From assembly GCF_025660655.1 (NCBI RefSeq), contig NZ_JAOTIN010000001.1:186001-250000 (forward strand): DNA of 64,000 bases, read 5' to 3'. This document shows positions 46,326 through 58,901 of this stretch, piece after piece. Position 1 is the stretch's first letter. Every line of letters starts with the position of its first letter. The notes beneath the pieces were generated by a model. That model did no database searches. It was not told the DNA's origin and worked only from the letters and a program-made list of their open reading frames with translations. The translations under genes and the position numbers were made by a program. The stretch comes from Streptococcus sp. CSL10205-OR2 (lineage in GTDB: Bacteria; Bacillota; Bacilli; Lactobacillales; Streptococcaceae).

Positions 46326-47930
46326 TTATTGACTATTTTTAACAGCAGCTGTGATAAAAGCGGTGTATAATTCTTCTGGACGGTTTGGTCGGCTATGAAG
46401 CTCTGGGTGATATTGCGCTGCCACAAAGAATTTTTTATCAGGTAATTCAACAACTTCCATTAAACGATTGTCTGGTGAGACACCTGAAAAGACAAAGCCA
46501 GCTTCTTCAAACTGTTCACGGAATTTAGTGTTAAACTCATAACGATGGCGATGGCGTCTTTGAATCACTTCTTGATCATTGTAAGCTTTAGCTGCAACAC
46601 TGCCATTTTTTAGTTTACATGGGTAAAGACCAAGTCTTAAAGTCCCTCCCATATTTTCAATATCAATTTGATCACGCATGATATCAATAATTGGATAGTT
46701 AGTCTCAGGATTAAGCTCTGAAGAATTAGCATCTTCTAAGTGTAAAACATGTCTTGCAAACTCAACACAGGCAAGTTGCATACCAAGACAAATTCCTAGC
46801 ATTGGCACATCTTTTTCACGCGCATAACGAATGGCTTCGATTTTACCTTCTGTTCCACGGTGTCCAAATCCACCAGGCACAATGATGCCATCAGCATCAG
46901 ATAACATACTGTCAACAGTTTCTGCTGTTACTTCATTAGAATTGATCCATTTCAAATCAATCATTGAATCGTTGATATAACCTGAATGTTTAAGTGCCTC
47001 AACAACAGATAAATAAGCATCAGGCAACTCTACATACTTACCAACAAGAGCAATTCTCGTTTTCTTTTTAAGTGACATGACTTTATCAACCATTGCTGTC
47101 CACTCACTCATATCAGCTTCTGGGACATCAAGATGAAGATGATCACAAACAATTTGATCCATATTTTGAGCTTGCATGTTTAAAGGAATTTGATAGAGAT
47201 GTTCAACATCACGTGATTCGATAACCGCTTCTGGTGCTACATCACAAAATTGGGCTAGTTTATTTTTAATGCCCTGCTCAACTGGTTTTTCTGTTCGAAT
47301 AACTAACATGTTAGGTTGAATCCCCAACCCTCGTAATTCTTTAACTGAATGTTGTGTTGGCTTGGTTTTCATTTCACCAGCCGCTTTTAAATAAGGTAGG
47401 AGTGTTGTATGGATATACATCACATTATCACTACCAACATCTGATTTCATTTGGCGAAGAGCTTCTAAAAACGGTAAGCTTTCAATATCACCAACAGTAC
47501 CACCAACTTCTGTAATGATAACATCAGAGTCTGTTGTTGAAGCGGCTCTTTTAATTTTTTCTTTTAAGGCATCAGTAATATGTGGAATGACTTGAACAGT
47601 GGCACCAAGATATTCCCCTTTACGTTCTTTTTTAAGAACCTCACTGTATATCTTACCTGTTGTGACGTTAGAATATTTGTTAAGGTTAATGTCAATAAAA
47701 CGTTCATAATGACCCAAGTCAAGATCAGTCTCAGCACCATCATCTGTTACATAGACTTCACCGTGTTGATAAGGACTCATGGTTCCTGGATCAATATTGA
47801 TATAAGGATCAAACTTTTGAATCGTTACTTTTAAGCCACGATTTTTAAGCAGTCTTCCTAAACTAGCTGCTACAATCCCTTTACCAATAGAACTAACAAC
47901 ACCACCTGTCACAAAAATATACTTTGTCAT
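46326..47930 (-). CDS. pyrG: CTP synthase
   Basis: 534 residues. N-terminal synthetase ([22 protein letters not shown]) and C-terminal glutamine amidotransferase with Cys in LGICLGMQ and the His/Glu pair in YHPELHS. UTP plus glutamine gives CTP. AAGGAGC precedes the ATG. Preceded by an attenuated leader sensing CTP. Confidence 0.98.
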   Translation of the reverse strand: MTKYIFVTGGVVSSIGKGIVAASLGRLLKNRGLKVTIQKFDPYINIDPGTMSPYQHGEVYVTDDGAETDLDLGHYERFIDINLNKYSNVTTGKIYSEVLKKERKGEYLGATVQVIPHITDALKEKIKRAASTTDSDVIITEVGGTVGDIESLPFLEALRQMKSDVGSDNVMYIHTTLLPYLKAAGEMKTKPTQHSVKELRGLGIQPNMLVIRTEKPVEQGIKNKLAQFCDVAPEAVIESRDVEHLYQIPLNMQAQNMDQIVCDHLHLDVPEADMSEWTAMVDKVMSLKKKTRIALVGKYVELPDAYLSVVEALKHSGYINDSMIDLKWINSNEVTAETVDSMLSDADGIIVPGGFGHRGTEGKIEAIRYAREKDVPMLGICLGMQLACVEFARHVLHLEDANSSELNPETNYPIIDIMRDQIDIENMGGTLRLGLYPCKLKNGSVAAKAYNDQEVIQRRHRHRYEFNTKFREQFEEAGFVFSGVSPDNRLMEVVELPDKKFFVAAQYHPELHSRPNRPEELYTAFITAAVKNSQ

Positions 47931-47950
47931 CTTTTGCTCCTTTAATAAAT

Positions 47951-48015
47951 GTTAAAAAATAAAAAATGCTCCCTAATTGCTTAGGGAGCTTAGTCGACCT
48001 CAAAAAGAGGTGCCC
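47951..48015 (-). promoter_or_regulatory. pyrG leader with reiterative-transcription attenuator
   Basis: The predicted transcript starts with GGGC at 48015, the start sequence needed for slippage when CTP is low in B. subtilis pyrG. Downstream a terminator hairpin (GCTCCCTAA at 47968-47976 with TTAGGGAGC at 47981-47989) is followed by two T-runs; the C-rich half could pair with the extra G's added by slippage and so prevent termination. An extra hairpin ACCTC/GAGGT lies between them. Confidence 0.75.
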
Positions 48016-48022
48016 AGTAAAT

Positions 48023-48051
48023 AATATAAACTATCTTGATAGATTTGTCAA
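48023..48051 (-). promoter_or_regulatory. Promoter of pyrG
   Basis: Minus strand TTGACA (48051-48046), 17 nt, TATATT (48028-48023), 7 nt before GGGC. Confidence 0.8.
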
Positions 48052-48062
48052 TTACCAATTAA

Positions 48063-48662
48063 CTAAATATCATCTGAATTATCATCATCTGAATAGTCAT
48101 CGTCATCATCATCGTCATCTTCTTCTTCGTTAATATCAACATCCTCATCAAGATCATCTTCTGGAATGATTTCATTTAACTCTGAATCGTATGACTCTAC
48201 TTCTGATTTTTCATCATCTGGATCATCATCGTCATATTCTAAATCATCATCATTAGCGTCAAAATCCTCATCTTCTGGATCATCATCGCTATAGTCGATA
48301 GCATCATCATCACCATCCATAAAGGCGTTGACTCTCTTTTTCTTACGTTTTGGAGCACCATCTTCTTCATCTTCTAGAGTGATAATTTCTTCATCAATCT
48401 CATCAACCGCATACCAAGAACGAAGTCCCCATTTGTTTTCTCCTAGTGGAATAAAACTACCATCAGTATTTAAATCCGCATAAAAATAGGGTAAGCCTTC
48501 ACGAATATCAGCGTCTGATTTGCCCAAATAGCTTTGAATGGCGTTAACAAGATCACTAAAGTGCATTTCATTGTCTCGGCCACGCTCTTCCAAAATGGCA
48601 CGTGCCACCTCAATCATTGATAATTCACTTTTTTCTTGTCCAGCAAATACTTTTAATTCCAA
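48063..48662 (-). CDS. rpoE: RNA polymerase delta subunit
   Basis: 199 residues from a TTG start (AAGGAG at 7 nt). N-terminal globular domain ([36 protein letters not shown]), then about 80 residues almost only Asp and Glu, the disordered tail that makes delta displace RNA from polymerase. It ends 10 bases before the -35 of pyrG, with no own terminator, so its transcripts run into the pyrG attenuator. Confidence 0.95.
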   Translation of the reverse strand: MELKVFAGQEKSELSMIEVARAILEERGRDNEMHFSDLVNAIQSYLGKSDADIREGLPYFYADLNTDGSFIPLGENKWGLRSWYAVDEIDEEIITLEDEEDGAPKRKKKRVNAFMDGDDDAIDYSDDDPEDEDFDANDDDLEYDDDDPDDEKSEVESYDSELNEIIPEDDLDEDVDINEEEDDDDDDDDYSDDDNSDDI

Positions 48663-48820
48663 AGTTATTCTCCTTATCCTTGTCATTATTCTTTATTTTA
48701 CGCTAAATTTAATGTTTCGTCAAAACTTTTTGCCAAAAACAAAATTATTAAAAGTTTTCCATTATCATGGTCGCTGTTTAATACTAGCACTAAAACAAAT
48801 TATCTGACTATCACAAATGA

Positions 48821-48856
48821 AAAAGCCAAGGCTAATCATATGATAGCCTGACTTTT
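48821..48856 (-). terminator. Terminator of tig
   Basis: Minus strand AAAAGTCAGGCTA ... TTAGCCTTGGCTTTTT: stem AGGCTA/TAGCCT with extended base pairs and five T's. Confidence 0.65.
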
Positions 48857-48867
48857 AAGAATTGATA

Positions 48868-50151
48868 TTATTTTACTTTAACTGTGCTTGTAATAAGGTC
48901 TACAGCTTTTTTCATCATAATATCATGTTTTAACATATCTTCTGAAAGCAATGAACGCACTTGTTTAACATCCATATTGTAGTCTGATGCCAATGTTGTG
49001 ATTTCATTTTCAATTTCTTCATCAGTTGTTTCAAAGTTTTCTTGTTTTGCAATAGCTTCAATCACAAGATTAGTTTTTGTACGTTTTTCAGCATCTTCTT
49101 CATATTGTTTATGAAGATCATCTTCGGTTGTACCTGTTAATTGATAGTACATTTCTGGTGAAATACCTTGACGTTGCATATTGCCCATAAATTCGTTCAT
49201 TGCTCTGTGTACTTCATCATGAACCATTTCTTCTGGCAATTCAACAATCTCAGCATTTTCAACAGCAAGTTCCAAAGCTGCCGCTTCTACAGCATCTTGA
49301 TAAGCTGTTTCTTTAGCTTCTTCTAATTCTTTACGATATTTAGCTTTTAATTCATCAAGTGTTTCCACTTCTTCATCAATATCTTTTGCCAACTCATCAT
49401 CAAGTTCTGGTACTTCTTTGGTTTTCACTTCATGAATAGTTGTTTCAAACTTAGCATCTTTTCCAGCCAAGTCTGCTGCTTGATAGTCTTCAGGGAAAGT
49501 CACTTCAACTGTTACACTATCACCAGCTTTAGCACCAACTAATTGGTCTTCAAAGCCTGGGATAAATTGACCGCTACCAAGTTCAAGTGAAAAGTTTTCA
49601 CCTTTTCCACCATCAAATTCTGTACCATCAACAGAACCGACGAAATCAATAACGACAGTGTCGCCATTTTCAGCAGCCTCTTCTTTGATAACTAATTCTG
49701 CAAGGTTTTGACGCTCACGTTCAATTTTCTCATCAATTTCGCTATCAGCAACATCTTTTGTTTCTTCTACTGATACTTCAAGATCTTTATAATCTCCTAG
49801 TTTAACTTCAGGTTTAGTCACTACTTCAGCAGTTAAAACCCAGTCTTTTCCTTTTTCCATTGAAACGATATCGATTTTTGGCTGAGCAACAACCTCTAAA
49901 CCAAGTTCAGCAACAGCAGCTTCATAAGCATCTGGAAGAACGCTATTTAAAGACTTTTCATACAATGCTTCCTCACCAAAACGTTGGTTAAATACTGAAC
50001 GAGGAATGTGGCCTTTACGAAATCCAGGCACAGCTAAATCTTTCTTTAATTGATTAAATGTTTTGTCAAGAGCAGGTTTAATTTTGTCTTGACCAATCGT
50101 AAATGTGATAACACCTCGATTTGTTGATTTGTTTTCAAACGATGTAGACAT
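48868..50151 (-). CDS. tig: Trigger factor
   Basis: 427 residues. Ribosome-binding domain with [14 protein letters not shown], central FKBP-like isomerase domain ([14 protein letters not shown]), and a helical C-terminal chaperone domain. It meets nascent chains at the ribosome exit. AAGGAG before the ATG. Monocistronic. Confidence 0.97.
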   Translation of the reverse strand: MSTSFENKSTNRGVITFTIGQDKIKPALDKTFNQLKKDLAVPGFRKGHIPRSVFNQRFGEEALYEKSLNSVLPDAYEAAVAELGLEVVAQPKIDIVSMEKGKDWVLTAEVVTKPEVKLGDYKDLEVSVEETKDVADSEIDEKIERERQNLAELVIKEEAAENGDTVVIDFVGSVDGTEFDGGKGENFSLELGSGQFIPGFEDQLVGAKAGDSVTVEVTFPEDYQAADLAGKDAKFETTIHEVKTKEVPELDDELAKDIDEEVETLDELKAKYRKELEEAKETAYQDAVEAAALELAVENAEIVELPEEMVHDEVHRAMNEFMGNMQRQGISPEMYYQLTGTTEDDLHKQYEEDAEKRTKTNLVIEAIAKQENFETTDEEIENEITTLASDYNMDVKQVRSLLSEDMLKHDIMMKKAVDLITSTVKVK

Positions 50152-50364
50152 GAAGTCATTCTCCTTAAATAATATGATTACAGTTTAGTTTATCATATTT
50201 GTTGCTTTTTTTAAACCATTTTATACGAATTCATTAGATTTTTCCTATTTTAAAAATGATGACCACTTTCAAACCTTTTGCTTATCAAAATAAATTTTTC
50301 TATGTTGATTGTGATTTCTTAAAAAAATTTTGTTACACTAATAGAAATAGAAAAAGGAGTTATT

Positions 50365-51213
50365 ATGTCTCAATTTACAACTTATTGGAATCAATTTTTT
50401 AGTGGTGAAATGATAGAAAGTATCATTTCAAAAGGGATTTCTTTAATCCTTCTCATTATCTGTTTTTATATTGGCAAATGGATTTTTCAATTTTTAGTCC
50501 ATCATATTCTCGACCGAGTCTTATTAGCCTCAAAGGTTGATGACAAAAGAAGAGAAACGCTGTTAAAACTCTTTCAAAACTTATTGAATTATCTACTCTA
50601 TTTCTTTCTCATTTATTCCATCTTAATTATTCTGGGGGTACCTGTCTCTGGTCTATTAGCTGGTGCAGGGATTGCCGGAGTTGCTATAGGTTTAGGAGCT
50701 CAAGGTTTTCTAACAGACGTTGTTAATGGGATATTTATTCTTAGTGAACGTCAATTAGATGTTGGTGAAAATGTTGTTTTAGGAAACATTGATGGTATCG
50801 TCACAAGAGTCGGAATTAGAACTACTCAAGTCAAAGATTTTGATGGTACTATGCATTTTATTCCCAATCGCAACATCACTGTTGTTAGTAATCTATCTCG
50901 CTATCCAATTCGTGCAAGAATTGATATTCCCATCTTTCCTAACACAGATGTTACTGAGGTTAGACGTGTCATAGAACAAGTCAATCAAGAAGAAGTTCCT
51001 CATTACCCAAAAATTACTAAAGCGCCTGAAATCTTAGGTATCACGACTTTACCTAATGGTCAACTCGTTTTTAGAATTGATATTTTTGCTAAAAGCGGTT
51101 TTCAATTACCAATAGAATATACTTTTTATACCCTTTATCAAAAAGCCTTAACACAGGCAGGTGTTTATAAAAAAGGAGAGCTTCCTTCACCTCAAAAAAA
51201 TAAGTTGGGATGA
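50365..51213 (+). CDS. MscS-family mechanosensitive ion channel
   Basis: 282 residues. Three membrane helices (about 23-45, 67-88, 92-110), the pore helix GVPVSGLLAGAGIAGVAIGLGAQ and the upper C-terminal vestibule (GVIGERQLDVGE-type, here ILSERQLDVGENVVLG). It opens at hypo-osmotic shock. AAGGAG precedes the ATG. One of the few plus-strand genes; own promoter region of 210 AT-rich bases. Confidence 0.93.
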   Translation: MSQFTTYWNQFFSGEMIESIISKGISLILLIICFYIGKWIFQFLVHHILDRVLLASKVDDKRRETLLKLFQNLLNYLLYFFLIYSILIILGVPVSGLLAGAGIAGVAIGLGAQGFLTDVVNGIFILSERQLDVGENVVLGNIDGIVTRVGIRTTQVKDFDGTMHFIPNRNITVVSNLSRYPIRARIDIPIFPNTDVTEVRRVIEQVNQEEVPHYPKITKAPEILGITTLPNGQLVFRIDIFAKSGFQLPIEYTFYTLYQKALTQAGVYKKGELPSPQKNKLG

Positions 51214-51280
51214 AATTAGTAAATCAATTCAGCCATTTCAGCCAACGACATTCACTTATTTTTCAACAAACTTATTAACT

Positions 51281-51312
51281 AAAAAAGCCAGGATTTTAAT
51301 CCTAGCTTTTTC
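51281..51312. terminator. Bidirectional terminator between mscS-like and TIGR01440 genes
   Basis: AAAAAGC-AGGATT-TT-AATCCT-GCTTTTT with a single mismatch pair. Overlaps neither stop codon. Confidence 0.82.
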
Positions 51313-51316
51313 TTGT

Positions 51317-51880
51317 TTAAAATTTTCGAATAGGATCTTTAGCATACTGGGCTCTTTGACCACCAATTAATTTAGGACGACTAGAGAGAGCTGTCACATG
51401 GGCTTTACCTAATTCTTTCATCACTGGTCGAATGGGAACTTGAACATGCTTAACATGCATACCGATGCTAGTATCTCCTATATCAAGACCAGCAAAAGCA
51501 ACCACATGTTCCACCTCAACAGGATCTTTCATGTATTTAAAAGCTGCGATCTGTCCACTCCCACCAGCGTGAAGAGTTGGTAAGACACTGACTATTTCAA
51601 GATTGTGTTTTTCAGCAAACTCGCGCTCCACAACAAGAGCACGATTGATGTGCTCACAACCCTGTACCGCTAAATAAATACCTTTTTCTGATAAGGTATC
51701 TAAAAGTTCTTTCACAACAACCTCACCAATTTCAAGACTTGAAGTTGTTCCAATATGATGTCCTAAAATTTCACTACTTGATAGACCCAAAACAAATAAT
51801 TGACCACTTCTTATCTGACTTCGTTCAATGATATCAAGGCTTATTTTTTGAGTCTCTTTTTTTAATTCTTGTAAATCCAT
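51317..51880 (-). CDS. TIGR01440 (YwlG/DUF436) family protein
   Basis: 187 residues, family length. [31 protein letters not shown], and [16 protein letters not shown] are the family signatures. Conserved in Firmicutes; function unknown. Last of the truA-pdxK-ECF-TIGR01440 unit, 45 bases after the ECF gene. Confidence 0.88.
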   Translation of the reverse strand: MDLQELKKETQKISLDIIERSQIRSGQLFVLGLSSSEILGHHIGTTSSLEIGEVVVKELLDTLSEKGIYLAVQGCEHINRALVVEREFAEKHNLEIVSVLPTLHAGGSGQIAAFKYMKDPVEVEHVVAFAGLDIGDTSIGMHVKHVQVPIRPVMKELGKAHVTALSSRPKLIGGQRAQYAKDPIRKF

Positions 51881-51925
51881 TTTTTAACCTCTTACTTTTT
51901 TTGTTAGTCGTCAGTGTATGATTTT

Positions 51926-52390
51926 TTATTTTTTAAGACGTTTTAGAGCTTGACTAACACTAAAACCAACTGCCATACCAACCATATTTTGCAATAAATT
52001 GCCATAAATATCAGCAGATGCCGCAGCATAGCCATACATCGCATTAGAGGCTAAAAAATAACCACCAACCATGGTAATGGTGGCAAAAATTAATCCGACT
52101 CCTCTTTTTTGACCAGCCCATCCGGCAAAAAACCCTTGCCCACCATGAGCAAACAAACTGATAACCATCCAGTTAGGATAACCTAAAATAAGGTCAATAA
52201 GAAAGCCAGATAGACCACCAACAATAGCTCCTTCTTTACTACCAAAATAAAAGGCAGTGAAGAAGATACCAGCATCTAATAGGGTTAAAAAGCCTGTTGG
52301 CGTTTTAATTTGAATATAAATCCCTAATATAATGCTTAGTGAGCTGATGATAGCAAGTGTCGTTAATTGTGATAGATTAGTTTTTTTCAT
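51926..52390 (-). CDS. ECF transporter S component (pyridoxine or hydroxymethylpyrimidine type)
   Basis: 154 residues with about six membrane helices from the ATG of [20 protein letters not shown], which overlaps the pdxK stop by 14 bases. ECF S components bind a vitamin and dock on the shared EcfAAT module. Overlap with a pyridoxine/HMP kinase gene suggests the ligand is vitamin B6 or HMP (PdxU2/HmpT-like); the sequence alone does not decide. Confidence 0.82.
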   Translation of the reverse strand: MKKTNLSQLTTLAIISSLSIILGIYIQIKTPTGFLTLLDAGIFFTAFYFGSKEGAIVGGLSGFLIDLILGYPNWMVISLFAHGGQGFFAGWAGQKRGVGLIFATITMVGGYFLASNAMYGYAAASADIYGNLLQNMVGMAVGFSVSQALKRLKK

Positions 52391-53144
52391 CTTGTTGTAA
52401 AACTCCATATTCATTAGCATTAGCAATCGCTTGGTAGACAAAATCTTTAGCAAAACGGGTTGCCAAAAGAGGGGTTTCTCCCTTAGCTAAATAGCTTGAT
52501 AAGGTAGAGGCAAATGTACAGCCAGCACCTGTATTATTCATGGTCAAAAGTGGTTTTGTAAGGTCTACATAGTTTTCCCCATCATAAAAAAGATCAATTG
52601 CTTCGTTTTGATTAAAACGTGAACCACCCTTAATGACCACCATTTTGGCACCAGCCTCATGTAACTGTTTGGCTGCTTTTTTCATGTCTGAAAGAGTGGC
52701 AATTTTAATGCCAGACAGAAGTTCAGCTTCTTTTAAGTTAGGTGTAATGATTGTTGTGTAGGGGAAAAATGATAAGAGGTGTTTGCGCATACTAGACACT
52801 TCATCATCATTATTTTCTTTAAAAACAAGGACTGGGTCTAAAATAATAGGTATATCTTTCTTTGTTTTTAAAAATGCCAATGTTTTTTTAGCAATTGCTT
52901 CATTGGGTAAAAGACCTATTTTGATGGCAGAAAATGAAATGTCTTTCAAACTATCCAGTTGTTTTTGAAAAACAGTCTCATCAATCGCTGTTATTTCAAA
53001 TCCTGACTCAGAAACAGTCGCAATGCTTGTGAGCGCTAAAAAGCCAAAGAGGTGAAAGTGATGAAAGGTGGCTAAATCAGCTTGTAAACCACCACCACTC
53101 AACACATCACTTCCAGCAATGGTTAATATATAATTAGTCTTCAT
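52377..53144 (-). CDS. pdxK: Pyridoxine / hydroxymethylpyrimidine kinase (PdxK/ThiD family)
   Basis: 255 residues. Ribokinase-like fold: [47 protein letters not shown] and [10 protein letters not shown] (anion hole plus catalytic Cys/Asp region). In streptococci this ThiD-like enzyme is thought to act as pyridoxal kinase. Overlaps truA and the ECF gene. Confidence 0.88.
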   Translation of the reverse strand: MKTNYILTIAGSDVLSGGGLQADLATFHHFHLFGFLALTSIATVSESGFEITAIDETVFQKQLDSLKDISFSAIKIGLLPNEAIAKKTLAFLKTKKDIPIILDPVLVFKENNDDEVSSMRKHLLSFFPYTTIITPNLKEAELLSGIKIATLSDMKKAAKQLHEAGAKMVVIKGGSRFNQNEAIDLFYDGENYVDLTKPLLTMNNTGAGCTFASTLSSYLAKGETPLLATRFAKDFVYQAIANANEYGVLQQDEKN

Positions 53145-53883
53145 AACTAATCTCCTTTAGGTAAAGACCATTTGGTGCAGCTGTAGGTCCAGCTAGGTGA
53201 CGATCTTTTGAAGCAATAATCTTTTGAATTTGATTGACAGGCATTCGTTTGTTACCAATCTTCAAAAGTGTACCGACCATATTTCTCACTTGCTTGTATA
53301 AAAAGCCGTTTCCTGTGAAAACAAAAGTGAGAAAGTGACGACTCTCATCATAGCTGACTTTAGCTGTTGTGATTGTCCGTACTTTATTTTCAATAGACGT
53401 TCCTGCTGCTGTAAATCCTGTAAAATCATGTGTTCCCTCTAAATCTTTTATAGCTTCTTCTATTAAAGAAACTTCAATCGGATAAGGAAAATGAGTGGCA
53501 TAATGGCGCATCATTGGATTTTTTGGTCTGCCAATATCAACTAAAAATTCGTAAGTTTTGGTATGTTTTTGATAGCGGCAGTGAAAATCATCAGAGACGA
53601 CTTCGATTTTTTTGACGTCAATATCATCAGGTGTCTGAGTATCAAGCGCAAAACGCAGTTTTTCAAGGTCACGAAGATTAGGAAGGTCAAAATGGATGAC
53701 TTGACCATAAGCATGAACGCCTGCATCTGTTCGACCGGCTCCCTGAATAAGAACTTCTCGGCCACTATTTAATTTTAATAAGGTTTTTTCAATCTCTTCT
53801 TGAATGGTTCTTTGATGAGATTGTCTTTGAAAACCAGAAAACTGAGTACCATCATAGGCAATGGTTGCTTTGTATCTTGTCAT
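53134..53883 (-). CDS. truA: tRNA pseudouridine(38-40) synthase TruA
   Basis: 249 residues from the ATG of [21 protein letters not shown]. Catalytic Asp53 in [11 protein letters not shown]. It has no Shine-Dalgarno: TATAAT ends 7 nt before the ATG and TTGCTT lies 17 nt further up, so the mRNA should be leaderless. Upstream in-frame codons are not credible since they lie inside the promoter. First gene of the pdxK operon. Confidence 0.95.
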   Translation of the reverse strand: MTRYKATIAYDGTQFSGFQRQSHQRTIQEEIEKTLLKLNSGREVLIQGAGRTDAGVHAYGQVIHFDLPNLRDLEKLRFALDTQTPDDIDVKKIEVVSDDFHCRYQKHTKTYEFLVDIGRPKNPMMRHYATHFPYPIEVSLIEEAIKDLEGTHDFTGFTAAGTSIENKVRTITTAKVSYDESRHFLTFVFTGNGFLYKQVRNMVGTLLKIGNKRMPVNQIQKIIASKDRHLAGPTAAPNGLYLKEISYED

Positions 53884-53890
53884 GCTTAAG

Positions 53891-53919
53891 ATTATAACAA
53901 GATGGCTATAAATAAGCAA
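53891..53919 (-). promoter_or_regulatory. Promoter of truA (leaderless transcript)
   Basis: Minus strand TTGCTT (53919-53914), 17 nt, TATAAT (53896-53891) with TG extension; 7 nt to the ATG. Confidence 0.7.
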
Positions 53920-53980
53920 CTATGTTTGACTGAGTTGAATGATTTATTGATAAATGTCTCATTAATGTTTTAAAGAACTT

Positions 53981-54008
53981 AAAAAGCCTAGATAAACTAG
54001 ACTTTTAA
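53981..54008 (-). terminator. Terminator of the dnaK-dnaJ operon
   Basis: Minus strand AAGTCTAG-TTTAT-CTAGGCTT then TTTAAG. Confidence 0.7.
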
Positions 54009-54013
54009 GTATT

Positions 54014-55153
54014 TTATTCTCCTTCAAAAACATCTTTTACTTTATCAAAAAGACCTTTTTTCTTAGGATGAACTTCTTGACCACTAGCCTTAGCAAAGTC
54101 TTTCAAGGCTTGTTTTTGCGCATCATTTAATTTGGTAGGTGTGACGACATTAATCGTTACATGTTGATCGCCTTGAGCGCCGCCTCTTAATCTTGGTGCC
54201 CCTTTGCCTTTTAGACGGAAAATTTTACCTGTCTGGGTACCAGCTGGGATTGCCATATCAACAGAACCATGCACCGTTGGAATCTCAACGGTATCGCCTA
54301 AAGCTGCTTGCACAAAATTAATATTTAATGTGTAGTAAATCGTTGATCCTTCTCGTTCGAATTGTTTAGATGGTTTCACATTAACAACAATGTAAAGGTC
54401 ACCATATGGGCCTCCGTTAAAGCCTGCTTCTCCTTGACCTTGGAGACGAATTTGTTGGCCGGTTTCAACGCCGGCTGGGACTTTGACAGACACTTTATGC
54501 GCTTGTTTTTCATGTCCTGTGCCATGACATGTTTGACAAGGGTCTTTGATTTCTTTACCGGTACCACGACAGACATCACAAGTCACCTGACGACGCATCA
54601 TGCCTAAAGGTGTTTGTGTGTCAACATTGATAACACCTGACCCATGACACTTATGACAGGTTACTGGACTAGTTCCTGGTTTAGCACCTGACCCACTACA
54701 AGTATGACAGACCGCTTCTCGATTATAACGGACCTCTTTTTCGGCACCAAAGACAGCCTCTTCAAAGCTTAAATCAACACGGTATTGTAAATCATCTCCC
54801 TGACGTGGTGCATTAGGGTTGCGGCTAGCGCCACCACCAAAGAAGCTTGAAAAAATATCTTCAAAGCCACCAAAGCCTGAACTGTCAAAACCGCCAAAGC
54901 CAGAACCACCAAAGCCATTACCGAAACCACCACTAGCACCAGCAGAACCAAATTGATCGTAATTGGCTCTCTTTTGCTCATCACCCAAGGTTTCATAAGC
55001 TTCTTGAACATCCTTGTATTTTTCTTCGGCACCTGGTTCTTTATTAATATCTGGATGATATTTTTTTGATAATTTACGATAGGCTTTCTTGATTTCATCT
55101 TGTGAAGCATTCTTTGAAACACCTAATCGATCATAATATTCTGTATTATTCAT
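54014..55153 (-). CDS. dnaJ: Chaperone DnaJ
   Basis: 379 residues. J domain with HPD (KYHPDINKE), Gly/Phe linker at about 70-120, four zinc motifs [32 protein letters not shown], then substrate-binding beta domains. Co-chaperone of DnaK. AAAGGA before the ATG; a terminator-like hairpin separates it from dnaK. Confidence 0.98.
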   Translation of the reverse strand: MNNTEYYDRLGVSKNASQDEIKKAYRKLSKKYHPDINKEPGAEEKYKDVQEAYETLGDEQKRANYDQFGSAGASGGFGNGFGGSGFGGFDSSGFGGFEDIFSSFFGGGASRNPNAPRQGDDLQYRVDLSFEEAVFGAEKEVRYNREAVCHTCSGSGAKPGTSPVTCHKCHGSGVINVDTQTPLGMMRRQVTCDVCRGTGKEIKDPCQTCHGTGHEKQAHKVSVKVPAGVETGQQIRLQGQGEAGFNGGPYGDLYIVVNVKPSKQFEREGSTIYYTLNINFVQAALGDTVEIPTVHGSVDMAIPAGTQTGKIFRLKGKGAPRLRGGAQGDQHVTINVVTPTKLNDAQKQALKDFAKASGQEVHPKKKGLFDKVKDVFEGE

Positions 55154-55172
55154 CTTCTATCCTTTACTATTG

Positions 55173-55205
55173 AAAAATTTAGACGAAGCGACTGCCCCGT
55201 CTAAA
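55173..55205 (-). terminator. Hairpin between dnaK and dnaJ, partial terminator
   Basis: TTTAGACG (55178-55185) with CGTCTAAA (55198-55205) and T's on the minus side; gives dnaK-rich and dnaJ-poor transcript levels if active. Confidence 0.65.
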
Positions 55206-55218
55206 TTATAATCAGACA

Positions 55219-57102
<1,884 letters not shown>

Positions 57103-57132
57103 TCACAGTGATTTGTTAATAGTCGTTACTAC

Positions 57133-57669
57133 TTAATTATAGACAATAACCATTGCTGGTCTTAATAGCCTATCATGAAGTTTATAGCCTTTTTGGAAAA
57201 CTTCAGCAATAGTGTCAGCCGGATGGTCATCATCTGCTGGTAGGGTTTGTACAGCCATGTGAAGATTGTGATCAAAGTTTTCTGTTTCAACGACCTCAAT
57301 CCCCTCTTCTTTAAACGCTTGTAAGAGACTTTCTTGAACCATCTCAAGCCCTTTTTTGACATCATCTGTTAGTCCTTCAACTTGAAGAGCACGTTCTAGA
57401 TTATCAAGACTTGGTAAGATTTTTTTAGCCAAATCTTGTGAACGATAACGTTGCAGGGTTTGACGTTCTTCATTACTACGACGTTGGATGTTTTGTGTTT
57501 CTGCCATAGCTCTCAAGTATTTATTTTCAAAGTCTTCTGCTTTTTCTTGAGCTAATTCTAATTCTGTTTTTTGAGGTTGTTCTTCTACCATTTTTTCTTG
57601 TTCTACGGCTTCATCAATCTCTTTTATTTCCTCTTTGGGCTGTTTTTTCTTTTCTTCTTTTTTTGACAC
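57133..57669 (-). CDS. grpE: Nucleotide exchange factor GrpE
   Basis: 178 residues, GTG start (AAAGGAGG at 6 nt). Long charged N-terminal coil, then [19 protein letters not shown] and the beta-wing [22 protein letters not shown]. It releases ADP from DnaK. 12 bases after hrcA. Confidence 0.96.
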   Translation of the reverse strand: MSKKEEKKKQPKEEIKEIDEAVEQEKMVEEQPQKTELELAQEKAEDFENKYLRAMAETQNIQRRSNEERQTLQRYRSQDLAKKILPSLDNLERALQVEGLTDDVKKGLEMVQESLLQAFKEEGIEVVETENFDHNLHMAVQTLPADDDHPADTIAEVFQKGYKLHDRLLRPAMVIVYN

Positions 57670-57681
57670 GTCCTGCCTCCT

Positions 57682-58716
57682 TTAGTTAACTTCATAATGA
57701 TTGCTATTAAGATAGCGATAATAATCTCCTAGTTTAACAGCTAGGACTTTAGTGACAATTGTTATAATACTAAGCATTTTTTTATAATCCATATCGATTG
57801 GACCGATTAAACTCATTGTTGCAAAGCCACGATAAGGGATTAAAAATTTTTGACTAATAATACTAACATTGGCTAGCGCTTTTTCTGAACTATCAGCCAC
57901 TCGAATACTTGACATTTCTTCTTCTTGCATACTATTTCTAATCTCTAAGGAAACTAACTGAGGATTATCCAAGTATTGATAAGTGGTCAAATCAGCATAT
58001 GAGAGTGATGCAACCTTACCTGAGATAAAAATCAATTCTTTAAATAGCTGTTCAAAGATATAATCAAATAAATCAAGGACATTGTCGGTTGTGGTAAAGT
58101 ATTTCTGAATAACCTGAGGAATTTCTGTTCTCAAATTATAATGAATATCTAAGACTGTTTTAGAAACCAATCTTGTTTCAACCAACATCTTAACCGTCTC
58201 TAAATCTCTAGCTAAGAAATTTTTTGGAATGGCAAATTGAACTGTCACTGGCTTTGAGTCATCCAAGGTTAATATCGCAAGAGCATCATGACTGCTCAAC
58301 TGAACAATATCAAACGATGTTAAGTGTTGTCTTGTTGGAACAACATCTAAGACAATACCAGTATAGCCAGTCAAATCAGCTAATATCTGAGAAGCCTTCT
58401 CAAGAATATCTTCCAGTTTAAAGGCTTCAAAGTCAAAGGCTTTCACCACTTGGTAGACATCTTTTTCATCAAGGCTATCAATACGTAAGGAATGTTCCAC
58501 AAAATACTGAAAACCTGATTTGCTTGGCATCCGTCCACTAGAGGTGTGAGCTTTTTCAAGGAGTCCCAGTTGCTCTAGTCTCGCCATATCATTTCGAATG
58601 GTAGCACTACTAGAAGAAATGGTTTCTTGTAAGGCCTTAGAGCCAACCGGCTCATGGGTTTGTGTAAAAAGTTCCACAATGAGATTTAAAATATCATTTT
58701 GACGTGGTGTAATCAT
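57682..58716 (-). CDS. hrcA: Heat-inducible repressor HrcA
   Basis: 344 residues. Winged helix at the N-terminus ([52 protein letters not shown]) and a GAF-like domain. It binds CIRCE and is kept active by GroEL. Two CIRCE elements flank its promoter, so it is autoregulated. AAGGAGGG before the ATG. Confidence 0.96.
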   Translation of the reverse strand: MITPRQNDILNLIVELFTQTHEPVGSKALQETISSSSATIRNDMARLEQLGLLEKAHTSSGRMPSKSGFQYFVEHSLRIDSLDEKDVYQVVKAFDFEAFKLEDILEKASQILADLTGYTGIVLDVVPTRQHLTSFDIVQLSSHDALAILTLDDSKPVTVQFAIPKNFLARDLETVKMLVETRLVSKTVLDIHYNLRTEIPQVIQKYFTTTDNVLDLFDYIFEQLFKELIFISGKVASLSYADLTTYQYLDNPQLVSLEIRNSMQEEEMSSIRVADSSEKALANVSIISQKFLIPYRGFATMSLIGPIDMDYKKMLSIITIVTKVLAVKLGDYYRYLNSNHYEVN

Positions 58717-58762
58717 AAACCCTCCTTACTAATCACAAATCGCTAGTTACTAGTTTCTAATT

Positions 58763-58789
58763 TTAGCACTCTAACCTATAGACTGCTAA
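58763..58789 (-). promoter_or_regulatory. CIRCE operator, downstream copy
   Basis: TTAGCACTC, 9 bases, GACTGCTAA: one mismatch to the second arm GAGTGCTAA. Located just after the transcription start of the hrcA operon. Confidence 0.85.
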
Positions 58790-58800
58790 TCTATACTCTC

Positions 58801-58828
58801 ATTATACGCTATTCTAAAAACTTGTCAA
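58801..58828 (-). promoter_or_regulatory. Promoter of hrcA-grpE-dnaK-dnaJ
   Basis: Minus strand TTGACA (58828-58823), 16 nt, TATAAT (58806-58801): consensus hexamers. Confidence 0.85.
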
Positions 58829-58845
58829 GGAAAAAACATAAAAAT

Positions 58846-58872
58846 TTAGCACTCTATTATTTAGAGTGCTAA
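58846..58872 (-). promoter_or_regulatory. CIRCE operator, upstream copy
   Basis: TTAGCACTC, 9 bases, GAGTGCTAA: perfect CIRCE, ending 17 bp before the -35. Lies between the GH73-like stop and the promoter. Confidence 0.93.
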
Positions 58873-58901
58873 AATATTAACTACTAGCAATATCTTCATA
58901 T

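Noticed and set aside
51937-51952. A stretch reading GTTTTAGAGCTTGA resembling the start of a type II-A CRISPR repeat
   Set aside because: It is part of the ECF gene's coding sequence (end of the protein, Ala-Leu-Lys-Arg), single-copy and unmatched past the first ten bases.
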